In this document: positions 10,939-20,168 of the stretch, piece after piece
Position numbering within the stretch: position 1 is the first letter of the stretch
How the letters are laid out: the number at the start of each line of letters is the position of its first letter
DNA from: Magnaporthiopsis rhizophila
Lineage: Eukaryota > Ascomycota > Sordariomycetes > Magnaporthales > Magnaporthaceae
Direction: 5' to 3'
NCBI GenBank assembly: GCA_003049465.1
Contig: PYSS01000004.1
Coordinates: 500,722-564,721, forward strand
Length of the DNA: 64,000 nucleotides
The notes under the pieces: model-generated
What the model was told of the DNA's origin: nothing
Seen by the model: the letters and a program-made list of their open reading frames with translations, nothing else
Database searches by the model: none
Made by a program: the position numbers and the translations under genes

Positions 10939-13837
10939 TCAGTCAAAGTCGACCGTGCTGCTGTCCGACGGCCTCATCCCGCTCCTCTCCTGCCTCCTCC
11001 GTTTCCTCCGGTCCGCCGCCGACGACGGCGCCGGCTGCAGCGGCTCGGCCAGGCTGTCGGCCGGTCCGATCGACGACGGGCTCATGCCGCTCCAGGTCCC
11101 GTGACTACGGAGAGTGGTGACGGTCTGGCCCGCGGCTGGCAGCATCCCACCGGGCGACAGCATCCCCCCACCGACCGGGGTCCTGGGCGGGTGTGGTGCC
11201 ATGTCCGCCGGCGGCGGCGGAGGCGGCGGTACGCCCGGCGGTCCTCGGCCGTAAGCTGGCGGAGGAGGCCCGGGCGGCGGGGGCGGCGGTGGGGGTCCTC
11301 CGCCGCTGCGGCCATCCACCACGGTGTTGGCGTTGCTACCGTAATAGCCACCTCCTCTGTCTTGGCCGCCGCTGCCACCAGCCGCCGGTCGAGTTTTGCC
11401 ACCTGCGAAGCGCGGGTTGGGAGGGGGGAGCGGCGCGTTGGGGTCGTTGACGTTCACAGCCCGCTCGGCGGCCGCCTCGGCCCTGCGCATGCTCGAGTCG
11501 CGCCGGTACCGCTGCCGGCCGGTGCTGGGGCTGTTGGGTGACAGCTCGTTGGCCGAGAGGCTGCTGATGGAGTCGGACCGCTCCCGCCGGCTGCGCGACG
11601 ACGCCGCCTGTGCCGCCTCCTCGGGCGGGATGCGTCGGAGCGTCACGTTTTCGCGGTCCGCGTGCATCTTGACCTCGACGCTGACGGGCTGCGAGACCTG
11701 CGATCCGCCCCAGCGCCGCGCCTCGTTGGACGCCAACCGGCTCGCGCTGGCCACGGCGTCGGCCGCGGCCGCCTCGTTCTCCCGACATCGCCGTGAGTTC
11801 CTCCTGCCCGGACCGGCACCGCTCGCCGATTGATAGGCGTCATCGGCGGCGTCGTGGGGATTCGAGGCGTACGGGCCTTCGCGTCTCGAGTGCGACATGG
11901 ATCTCCTTGGCCCGCCGGCTGGCGTCATGGCCGGCGGCGCCGCGTTGCGTGTACCTCCCGGTGCCGCCCCATAGCCCGTCGATGGCCTCGGCTCCACTGA
12001 TGATTCCGTCATGCTGGTCACCTCGGAGAGCGCCGAGGGTGCCGGTCTGGCCGGTGCTCGCCGTGTGTTGCGTCTGCTGGGGGAGTCGTCGTTCGTGTAC
12101 CGCCGCGACCGGTCGCCCGCCCGGCTCTCCTCGTCGTCGTACCTTGACCGGTCTTCCTCTTTCCCTTTGCCCTTGAACTTGTTAGCGAGCCAGCCTAGGC
12201 CCAGTCCCGCCATGAAGCCGCCACCTGCTGCATCCGCCGTCGCCACGCCGCTGCTCTTGCGCCGCGGTGGAGCGCTCCGCCTCGAAGGACTGTCGTCGCG
12301 GAATGATGAGTAGTCCGAGTACACGAGGCTGTCGGCTTCGGGACGTGAGTAATTCCTCCGGTGTGACTGGGGCGGCGTGACGGGCCTTCCGTTGGATGCC
12401 CCGGGACGTGGGGCAGCCGCGCTAATGGCTGCTGCTGCCGTGCCAGGGTGGTTGCCACCGGGACCCGGCAGTAGGGGAGATCTGGGCCGGGCCGTGACGT
12501 CGCTTGTCACATCTGTGTAGTCGCTAACGACGGTGCCGCCCCTCCTAGAGCTACGCCGCCGGTCGTCGTAGCGGGTCGGTGTTTCTGTCGAGACTGCCGA
12601 GTACGCCGTATCGTCGCGCCTGTTGTCCCGTGTGTCCTCCTTTTTCTTGGCAAACTTGGCTCCCAGCGCGCCGGCACCAAACATGGCTGTGAGACCGGCC
12701 ATCTTCTTCATGAAGCCGCCTCCCTTTTCTTCCTCCTTCCTGGTGTTGTTGTTGTTGTTGCCGCCGGTCCTGCTCGTCCGCTTTTCCTCGTCGTAGTCCA
12801 GGTAGGTGCTGGGTGGTGAGCCGCGCCTCGAGGCGACGACCTCGGATGGGCCTCTGCTGCGGCTTCGCATGCGCGACCTGGATCGGGATCGGTTCCTGCT
12901 CATCGACCGCTCTCGCTTCTTGCGCTTCCAGAAGGCCATTGCGCCAGCACCGGCCGCCAGCGGGCCCAGCCACTTGAGACCACCGCCGCCTGAGTCCCCG
13001 CGCCCCGTGCGCTCAGTGCGCTCAGTACGCTCCGTGTAGTCCGTTTCGGTGATGTCGGTCCGGGTGACGCGGCTCCGGCCAGCCTCGGAGCGGGCGCTGC
13101 TGTAGTACTCCTCCCGCTGGCCGGCGTGGCGGTAGCTCAGGATGAAGTAGAGGAGCACAAGAAATCCCAGCCAGACGCCGTACAGGATAAAGGTGTACCT
13201 GGGTGAGCCGTAGAGGGCGAGTCCTAGGGGTACCTGCACAAGTCCCAGAAGAGCGACGATGCGACCGTTCCACTGATGGATGGTGACACGGAGCGATCGC
13301 ATCTTCCTGATGTTCTGTATGAAGCGGCCACCAATGGCCTGCAGCATCAGCAGGGTATAAATGGCCACGCCAATCCCATGGTGGGGGTTCGTCAGGCTGC
13401 GGCTGGGCCCGACGGCGAACCAGCCGAGGATGAAGGCAACTGTGACGAGCCCAACCGCCATCACATTGAGATAAGCGTGGTAGCGGACGGCATAGCCCGG
13501 CCGTGCAGTGTAGAATCGGGCAGTCATGACCGAGGCCGGGATGAGGAACAGAAACGCCATGGTGGCCAGGATCCCATGGCCCATGACGAGCGAGTGGTAC
13601 TGCGGCATTGTGGAGAAGCGGTTTCCCATTCCTGGACGTTATGGTCAGCAGGTTGTCGACGCTAGTCTTGGGCAGCAATGCGCTCTCACCATTGTACTGC
13701 AGCATGTCAAAGTCCAGAGGCACCAGCGGCGGCAGCAGGAAGGTGTTCTTCTCATAGTCCCACGTGCCATCTCCGACATTGAGACGGTTCGACGCATAGG
13801 TCGCCGTCCCCGGCGGAGAGAGCTCTGCCGGCGCCAT
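10939..13837 (-). CDS. Cytochrome b561/ferric reductase-like membrane protein with long disordered tail
   Basis: Two exons, 13690-13837 and 10939-13631, joined as Gly-50 across a 58-nt intron; 946 residues. About residues 62-210 contain five or six hydrophobic segments with the histidines expected of a b561 core: H68 (in MGHG), H101 (RYHAYLN), H133/H134 (NPHHGIG) and H168 (IHQWNGR). There is no signal peptide and no DOMON domain. Such proteins carry two hemes and move electrons across a membrane; ferric reductase activity is possible but not shown. The remaining ~730 residues are Arg/Ser/Pro-rich and predicted disordered. They are interrupted by three short Gly-rich hydrophobic patches each followed by lysines (LKWLGPLAAGAGAMAFWKRK; FMKKMAGLTAMFGAGALG; FMAGLGLGWLANKFKGK), and there are polyproline runs near the end. 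Confidence 0.8.
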
Positions 13838-14985
13838 GGCGGCGCGAGAGCCGTTGGTTTAGGGCAGTTCAGGCTCCGGAACAAGGGGCTTAACCCCGTC
13901 CACGAGGGAATGCTGAACGGGCCTTTGTGTGGAGGGTCAAGCCAGGGCGGCAGAGACGTTCGTTCGTTCGTTCGCTCGTGGGTTGGAATGTATCAAATAA
14001 TGGAAGCTCTCCAGGCCAGGGTAGTTGGAATGTGGAAAGACGACAAGAAAGCAATGCGGGGAGGAGGCAGAGAATGATGCCTTGGTCTTCCGTGTCGCTG
14101 TTTCTGCGGCCGGGATTCGATCCGTTTCTGTTTAGGCGTTGGCGGCCCAAGAGCAGCAGCAGTTCGGTTGCCTGCGTTGCCGCGCGATGTTTTGCCCCGG
14201 TCGTTGCTCGCCCGCCGCCTCAGGTGACGTTATATTTACCTGGACGGCCTGCGGACTTGCCAAATGGGTATCCGGAGTTCTCAGTCGCTCGTGGCTGCAA
14301 CCCTCAATCGTTGACACCGCCCGAGAAAACGGAAACAAATAATGGCAGAATGCAGAATGGCGAGCGATACAATCAACTCTGCAGACCGCCAGTATGACGG
14401 ACAAGGAAAAAAAAAAAAAAAAAAAAAAAGATCCTTGCGGAGAAGTGCCTTAGTCGAGCGGTCACTTTGTCGGCCCTCTTCGCTGGCCGCCGTTGGTGGG
14501 GAAACCAGCTCCAACCTCTTTAGTGGACATTCCCCCCTGGTCCGGTATCCGCCCGCACGTCTGTCAAGCGCGGGATCCACGTAATCCCGTTCGTTGCCCA
14601 GCGCCGGTTGATTGGCTCAGGGCTTTGTTGGGCAGGGCTCTCTGGATTTGTGCCTGGTCTGCCCCATCATTTCGCACCTGACGGCCTCAGCCCTCAAAGG
14701 CGTGCGCTGGCAGAGTTTCCTTCGCCAATTCTGGGCGACATGCTGCAAGGTAACACGCCATCGATGCGGGTGAGGGGTACCTAGTGAGAGGGGACAAGTG
14801 AGAAAAAGGAACAGAATTGGATTTCCCACTCGTCTACTCGTACTGATTCAGTGCCTCCAAAACAATTCTCTGTCCACCCATTACCAGTTCTCCCACACTC
14901 ATCATTGTCTTGAATTTCGGAACAAAAGTCTCCACTGCCTAAAAGCAGGGCTGCGACTCAGCCATTATGTGCTCACCATCCATGC
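13838..14985. other. Intergenic region
   Basis: 5' flank of the b561-type gene and 3' flank of the secreted-protein gene. It contains a 23-nt A tract at 14407-14429. No ORF here resembles a known family. Confidence 0.5.
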
Positions 14986-15947
14986 TCAATTCTCCTCAGC
15001 CGCCTCAGTCGTCTTGTCCTCCCCGGCCTCAGTGGCCTCGGCGGCGTCAACCACCACATCCTCAGGCTCGACGACTGCCTCTGAAGGCTCGACCAGGTCG
15101 TTGTCCTCCAGGGGCTCGGGTTTGGCCCGCAGCGACGACTCGTCCGACTCTTTGGGGTCCGACGAGGACTCAAGGAACTTGCGAGTGACGTTGGCGGCGT
15201 TGCAGGTCGGGTTCTGTGGCGGGTGCGAGGTCGACCACGTGAGAGCATGGTAGTAGTAGCTGCCGATGTAGGTCCAGCAAACGTACCTATCAAGCGGTTT
15301 TGGGTGCTTTGTCAGCCACAAGTTTCTCCAGCAATGGCGATGGTGGTGAGAGAAAGTAGACACGAGAACAGGGATAGGCCGAGCACGTACCAGTTGTACA
15401 TCTTGCGAGCCTCCTCCACGCGAATCGCCTTGAGCTGGTCCTCAGGGTCGTGAACACCATCGTCACCGTAGGCAACCAAGAACATCTTGTCCTCCTCATC
15501 GAAGCCAATGGGGGTCTTGGAGTAGCCAGGCTTGAACAAGGGGACGGCAATGTCGGACCACGCAGTGTAGCTCAGGGACATGGACGATGGCAGCGTCGTC
15601 GGCATGCCGTTGAGCTTGGTGGGCAGCTCCCAGACGAGCGGGCCGGAGACGGGCTCGCTGTCGTCTGAGGTGTTGTGGCTGAAGGTGCTGCTGGGAGGCG
15701 ATGGGCCGTCGTTGTAGACGCAGAGGCCCTCGGTGGCGGCGCCGGCGTGGCAGGCGCCAAGGAGCCAACCGACGACCGTGGAGTTGGAGCTCTCTGACAC
15801 GATCAAGTTGAAAGGCCCGGACTTGGTGAAGACTTTATTGGCAGGAGGATTGGTAGCCGCACCGGGAGGTCCGCCCGTCAGGGGCTGAGCAAAGGCAGAC
15901 GTGCCGGCCAGAGCGACGACGGCCGAGACGAGAGACTGGGCCTTCAT
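14986..15947 (-). CDS. Small secreted protein, fungal family of unknown function
   Basis: Two exons, 15391-15947 and 14986-15286, joined within Trp-186 (TG|G); 285 residues. The N-terminus is a clear signal peptide (MKAQSLVSAVVALAGTSAFA, cleavage expected near residue 20). The mature part has the blocks FNLIVSESSNSTVVGW, GACHAGAATEGLCVY and, after the intron, a WYVCWTY...PQNPTC block. These fit a widespread ascomycete secreted family that I know only as hypothetical proteins. Four cysteines in these blocks could form two disulfides. The last ~50 residues are very acidic (Glu/Asp/Ala-rich), an unusual extension. Location is predicted extracellular or cell wall; no enzymatic motif is visible. 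Alternative upstream start codons exist, but only the one used gives a signal peptide at the N-terminus. Confidence 0.75.
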
Positions 15948-17200
15948 TGTTGCGGCTAGTGGTTGCTCGCGACGAGAACTGGAGAATTTGTCTTGTCGGA
16001 TGTGGATGCTGGCACGGAAGAAATGATAAGAGCCAAAAGAGCAAGCAAATATGTGAAGGTGGATGGTGATGCTGGTACAAGAAGCGTCCAAAGATGATGT
16101 GCTGATGTTGTGTCGGGAACCAAGATGAGGACCGAGAGGGCAGAAGGGAGAGAGGTTTAAGTAGAGCCGACGGACTTGGGTTGCTACCACGACTTCCCTG
16201 GGAGGGCATTCTCTCAAACGGCAGGAGCTGGCTCGTGGCTCGACGTCGACACGACCCGCGGCAGGAGGCAGGTGCCTGGCTGCTCATCGCGGCCCACGAT
16301 GGAAGGCGTGCCGCGCTTCCACTGTGCTGCTCGACCAGCGCCTGCCCCAACACTGGGCACAGCGGGTGATCACATGCAAGTGATTGCGTGGCAAAGAGAT
16401 CTTGGTCACTCCATCCTTTTTCCCTGGTTATCTCACGGACTCGGCCTCGCCCGGATGATCTCCGGGAGGAAAGAGCCAGGTCAATCCGACCTGGCTGCTT
16501 CGGCCCCTGCTGGTGATGTCTTCAAGGTTTGGAGAGAGGCCCCGTGAGCTACCTAGCGCTGTCGCGCCTGCCCGGCACCTAATGGCGACATGATGATGCA
16601 AATCTTGTGAGACGAAAAGGGTGCTCCTTCCGGGAGCAGTTGGCAGCTCTGGCGCCTGCTTACCTAGTCGTGAGAACGAAGGCGGGAAGGGGCGAGAAGC
16701 AGCCGGTGAGGGCTGAACATGGTCGCCCAAGGCAGGTTCAAGTCATAGAAATCACGTCCACGCCTTCCCTTCCGGCGCCACCGACTGGAGGGTGATGCTA
16801 CCATGGGGAACTCCCACCGGCGGGCCTGCCATCAATGACTCCTGCGCGACGGCCTGGGTCAATGACGTTGCAGAGTACTAGGTAGGTAGGTACCTAGTAG
16901 ATGCGTGGGGAGAGATCCTGAGGTCTCGAAGGCAACTGAGCGACCCCAGAAGCGGAACACAAGCGCCGAGATCTTCGTTTTCTGATTTCTGACAATCGAT
17001 GGCAGACTTCGGCGTTTGGACGGGATGCCTCCCAAGTCATGCCCGCCCGTAGGTAGGTAGATACCTGCCTGTGCCCGGCAGCGCCTACCCAGCCGCGCGA
17101 ATCTGGTCGAGCCGACCGGCTGCGGTTGGCGGTAGCAGCGACGAGGATGACAATCCGTCGCCGCCACCAAGGCCGACACATGGCGAGAGCGGCGATCCCA
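15948..17200. other. Intergenic region with TAGG-rich short repeats
   Basis: Promoter side of the secreted-protein gene followed by sequence without a gene I can support. At about 16878-16903 there is a TAGGTAGGTAGGTACCTAG stretch that is partly self-complementary. A similar TAGGTAGGTAG run lies at about 17050. Such motifs are common low-complexity sequence in Sordariomycete genomes. Confidence 0.4.
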
Positions 17201-17228
17201 GCTGTGTCAACGAATCGCCGGTCGCGAA

Positions 17229-17515
17229 GATTTTACCGGCGAAATCGCTCGCTTCGCCAAGAACCAGCACGCGGATGTTACTCGCCAGGATCTGGCAGCG
17301 ATTCTCCGGGCAGTGTTCGATGAGCTGAAAGAGGCGCTGGACTTGAGGAGAAACCGGGGACCAGGGTCACCAGCGCCGGCTGCCAAGATTTCACCAACGA
17401 GGTATGTCGTTTCGCAAAAACCCAGCGCGAGCTGGCATCTCGCCAGGAACTTATATCCATACTCTAGTCGCTCTTCGATCAGCTTTAACAAGCTCAAGTC
17501 ATCCAAATGGAAGCA
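17229..17515 (+). repeat. Two diverged direct repeats with coding character (copies A and B)
   Basis: Copy A starts at 17229 and copy B at 17387, 158 nt apart, and they align without gaps over about 126 nt. In the same relative frame both read as related protein: A begins DFTGEIARFAKNQHADVTRQ and B begins DFTNEVCRFAKTQRELASRQ, both continuing to an IL...FD.L segment. Copy B has two stops (TAG and TAA) where copy A has sense codons. Both could arise from C-to-T change at CAG/CAA. No start codon, intact frame or splice signals tie them into a gene, so I treat them as remains of a duplicated coding segment. Confidence 0.5.
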
Positions 17516-17902
17516 CGGCGATCGCAATCACCGCAAGAAGTTTTTACACTGATCTTGGCATTTTTTTTTTTTTTTTCATTCCGGCGTTGCGGCATTCACA
17601 GTCTCCGTCGTTCTTCATCTCACTGATCCTCCCTTTTTCAAATAACGGAGGGCAAAGGGAAAGGCTCGGGCCCGATATGTACGGCAAGGTTCTGGAAACC
17701 ATGGACGAGGTAGTCCTACTTTTGCTGTATGTTGCCGCCGCATCGGGCGGGCTGTTCTGACGCTGGATGTGGTCCTGGAGGAACTGGCGGTCCCTCCCCG
17801 ATGTCTGCTTCGTCTTGTTTGCGTTTGGCCTGGGCCTTTGGCCGACTCGGGGGTCTCGACAGGACTGGAGCAACCACCTGGGTGCTCATCTCGGGGTGCT
17901 GC

Positions 17903-18499
17903 TTATCCTTGGCGTCCTTCCATCGAGCCCAGCATCGATAGCTGAGAATGTGAAGGCTTGCTCCAATGATTGAAGTCTCTCGGGGTGCCTCACATCCATG
18001 ATCTCCTTGTCTTTACTTTTAGTACTGCCAACGTTCACATCCGGGCCATTAACGCTGAACCTGGTGGTTCCGAAGGAGGAGGTGGGCCTTGATCCAGTAT
18101 CACTTTTCTCACGTTTGCGCTTTGCCTTGGCCTTTGCTCAGCCAGGGGACCATTTTCTGCCTCCGCACCAGGTTTCGGAAGATGCGCACCTTGATCATCG
18201 CCCGCGCTACGTCTGCCTTTAACGACATGCTCGACGCCATCCAGCCGTGATATCTTTCGAGCGGCCGGAGTCGCCACACTTCGCAATTGGACTTGTGCGA
18301 TCAGTGCAGTTCGCGAAACAAAACCTGTGATGACGAGAGGTCTTTATCTGGGCGACTGGTGCAACAGCTTGAGCGGCTATCTTAAGATATTGCTTGCCGT
18401 GTTCTCGGCGTCCTCCCACCTGGCCCAGCATTGGTAGCTAAGGACTTGTAGTATCTGGTCTAGCGATTGGAGTTACTGGGGATGCGCCAGTTTTATGAT
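17903..18499 (-). repeat. Second pair of diverged repeats, minus strand (copies C and D)
   Basis: Copy C (about 18002 down to 17903) and copy D (about 18499 down to 18399) lie 497 nt apart. Translated on the minus strand, D reads LAHPQ(stop)LQSLDQILQVLSYQCW then ARWEDAEN. C reads VRHPERLQSLEQ and, after a one-base shift, LSYRCWARWKDAKDK. The C segment is one base shorter than D, producing the frameshift. Each copy is therefore broken in its own way. Between and beyond them are Lys/Arg/Pro-rich open stretches without a gene structure. This is best read as a decayed duplicated gene; its family is not recognised. Confidence 0.5.
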
Positions 18500-18703
18500 T
18501 TCCCTTTTCACCGGCCGGCCATTTCGGAAAGGCGAGTCCTTGGGTTTCTTGTCGGGCGGAGCACCTAGGTCTCTAGGCTCTTGTTCTTGCCTTGTCCCCT
18601 CTGGGTTGATAAATCCATCGAGAAAAGTAGTCTCTCCCATCCGCCTGGTAATAGACTCCTCGGGTTGGAATGTCGTGGGTGAAGGAGTCCAGGTTTCTGG
18701 GAA

Positions 18704-18916
18704 TCACATATGAGCCAAACTTTGACCCCCATTCGTTCGCTCGTCACGGGCGAGCGCATCGTGGCAACCGGCCAAACCATTATCCAGCTGGCAGCACTGC
18801 GCGATCTTTTTTGCCGTCTCGGTGCAACACATGAGTGCTTGTGAAAGAACTTGTTGCGCGAAGAACTTGGAGGAGAACTCCTGTTCGTGTGGAGGCTGCT
18901 CCGTGACATTCCTCAC
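18704..18916 (-). pseudogene. Possible coding fragment in the decayed region
   Basis: An open minus-strand stretch reads EFSSKFFAQQVLSQALMCC followed by TETAKKIAQCCQLDNGLAGC. It is helical and cysteine-bearing, unlike the low-complexity shadow frames nearby. It vaguely recalls C-terminal regions of fungal zinc-cluster regulators, but that is only an impression. It ends at a stop, lacks a supported start, and lies just upstream (on the minus strand) of repeat copy D, so it may belong to the same dead gene. Confidence 0.25.
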
Positions 18917-19123
18917 TTCTGCTCATTCAAAGCCGTGGGTCTATCCACTAGGGCATCTATTCACGACAAGCGATAGCTTGAGATCTCTCGGGGGATTGGG
19001 CATTGCTGGGGCCTGTACACCCAGCTTCAAGGTGCATGCATTTCCTCAGCCGGCATATAAAGACAGGCGGGAATATGAAGTACGCCCCAGAAAACCACGG
19101 CAGGCATCGAAATGCTCCCTTAT

Positions 19124-19609
19124 TTACACGCCAGTGTTGATAAAGTACCATGTGGCCGTCTTTATGGAATTCTCAACGCCCTCCCGCTGTCAGACGGTAG
19201 CGTATGATTTCCACCTGCCAGGTCTGGGTCAGCGATCTGCGATGGTGATGGGACGGGAAGGGGCGGGTATAGCTACTTGCACGGAAGGGAAAGAAACACA
19301 AGAACTCACCCAAAACTATCGAGAACCTCGACGATCCTCAGTGTCAGAGTCTGCGCCTGCAGCACCCTCTCCCCGGTCGCGACCCTCCACATGGGCCGCT
19401 GCAGCTTAAACTCGTACCCAGGCTCGGCAGGAACCCCCACACCCCCTTGGTCCATCGTGGCCTGCCCTCCCGCATGCAGCTCGCGCCTCAGGCTCCCGAT
19501 CATGGTCCCCTTCGCCGCCGCCGTCATCGCCACACCCGCCCAGGAACCGGAGCTTGTCCGAGGCGTGGAAGGCGACGGAGGCGAAGGAGGTTTGGGGAGG
19601 GGAGGACAT
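19124..19609 (-). pseudogene. Broken small fungal gene with frameshift and internal stop
   Basis: The start is an ATG at 19609 (MSSPPQTSFASVAFHASDKL, then RFLG). About 20 codons later a +1 shift near 19535-19543 is needed to continue into the long open frame SLRRELHAGGQATMDQGG, then EPGYEFKLQRPMW and LTLRIVEVLDSFG. A GTGAGT donor at 19309 and a GCAG acceptor at 19215 then give GWKSYATV, followed at once by a TGA at 19190-19192. The same frame carries on with coding character (SIKTATWYFINTG) to a TAA at 19124. The order of blocks (FHASDKLRFLG, YEFKL..PMW, GW..YATV) fits a small fungal family that I know only as hypothetical proteins. Either the gene is dead or there are two sequence errors. 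Confidence is limited because the family match is from memory. Confidence 0.4.
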
Positions 19610-20168
19610 GTTTTCGTCGGTATATATGCTGCCCTGTTTGGTATGCGCTGTTTGTGCTGTGTGAAGGGTTGGGAAGATGGAAGATGAGGTTTATGTTTCC
19701 AATGCGGCAATGGTATGCTCGTAGGTCTATCATATATACACCTATACGCCATAACTGAATCCTGCCGTGAATCCTGCCGTACAACCCCTGCGCGCATCAG
19801 GCGCCGTAATCCCACAGTCTCGTCCTTGGTAGTACGCCCGGCCACAGCCGTAAACAGGCCAGCGGCTTTCAATACAAAATACAAGCTTATGCATTACGCC
19901 GTGTTTTAACATATACCTACCTAGCTAACAAATACAACACGCTGTGTGCGAAACCAAACCTCCAACATACATGAGGGGCTGATATTTGCTAGCTCCCATC
20001 CACCTGTTAGAAGTCAAGGGGAGGCGCTTGTGTCTTTTGGGGTTAGTTTAGTGTCCCACGATCACCGCCAAAAGCGCCTCATATCCTTAGAACGGGTAAC
20101 GCGGAGAGTCTTGGGTTACAACACCACGCCCAACAACAAGAACGCTGACACCCACCGACACCGCCGCG
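19610..20168. other. Intergenic spacer
   Basis: Lies between the broken small gene and the 3' end of the Ybp1-like gene. AT-rich in its middle (19700-19960), no coding signal seen. Confidence 0.5.
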
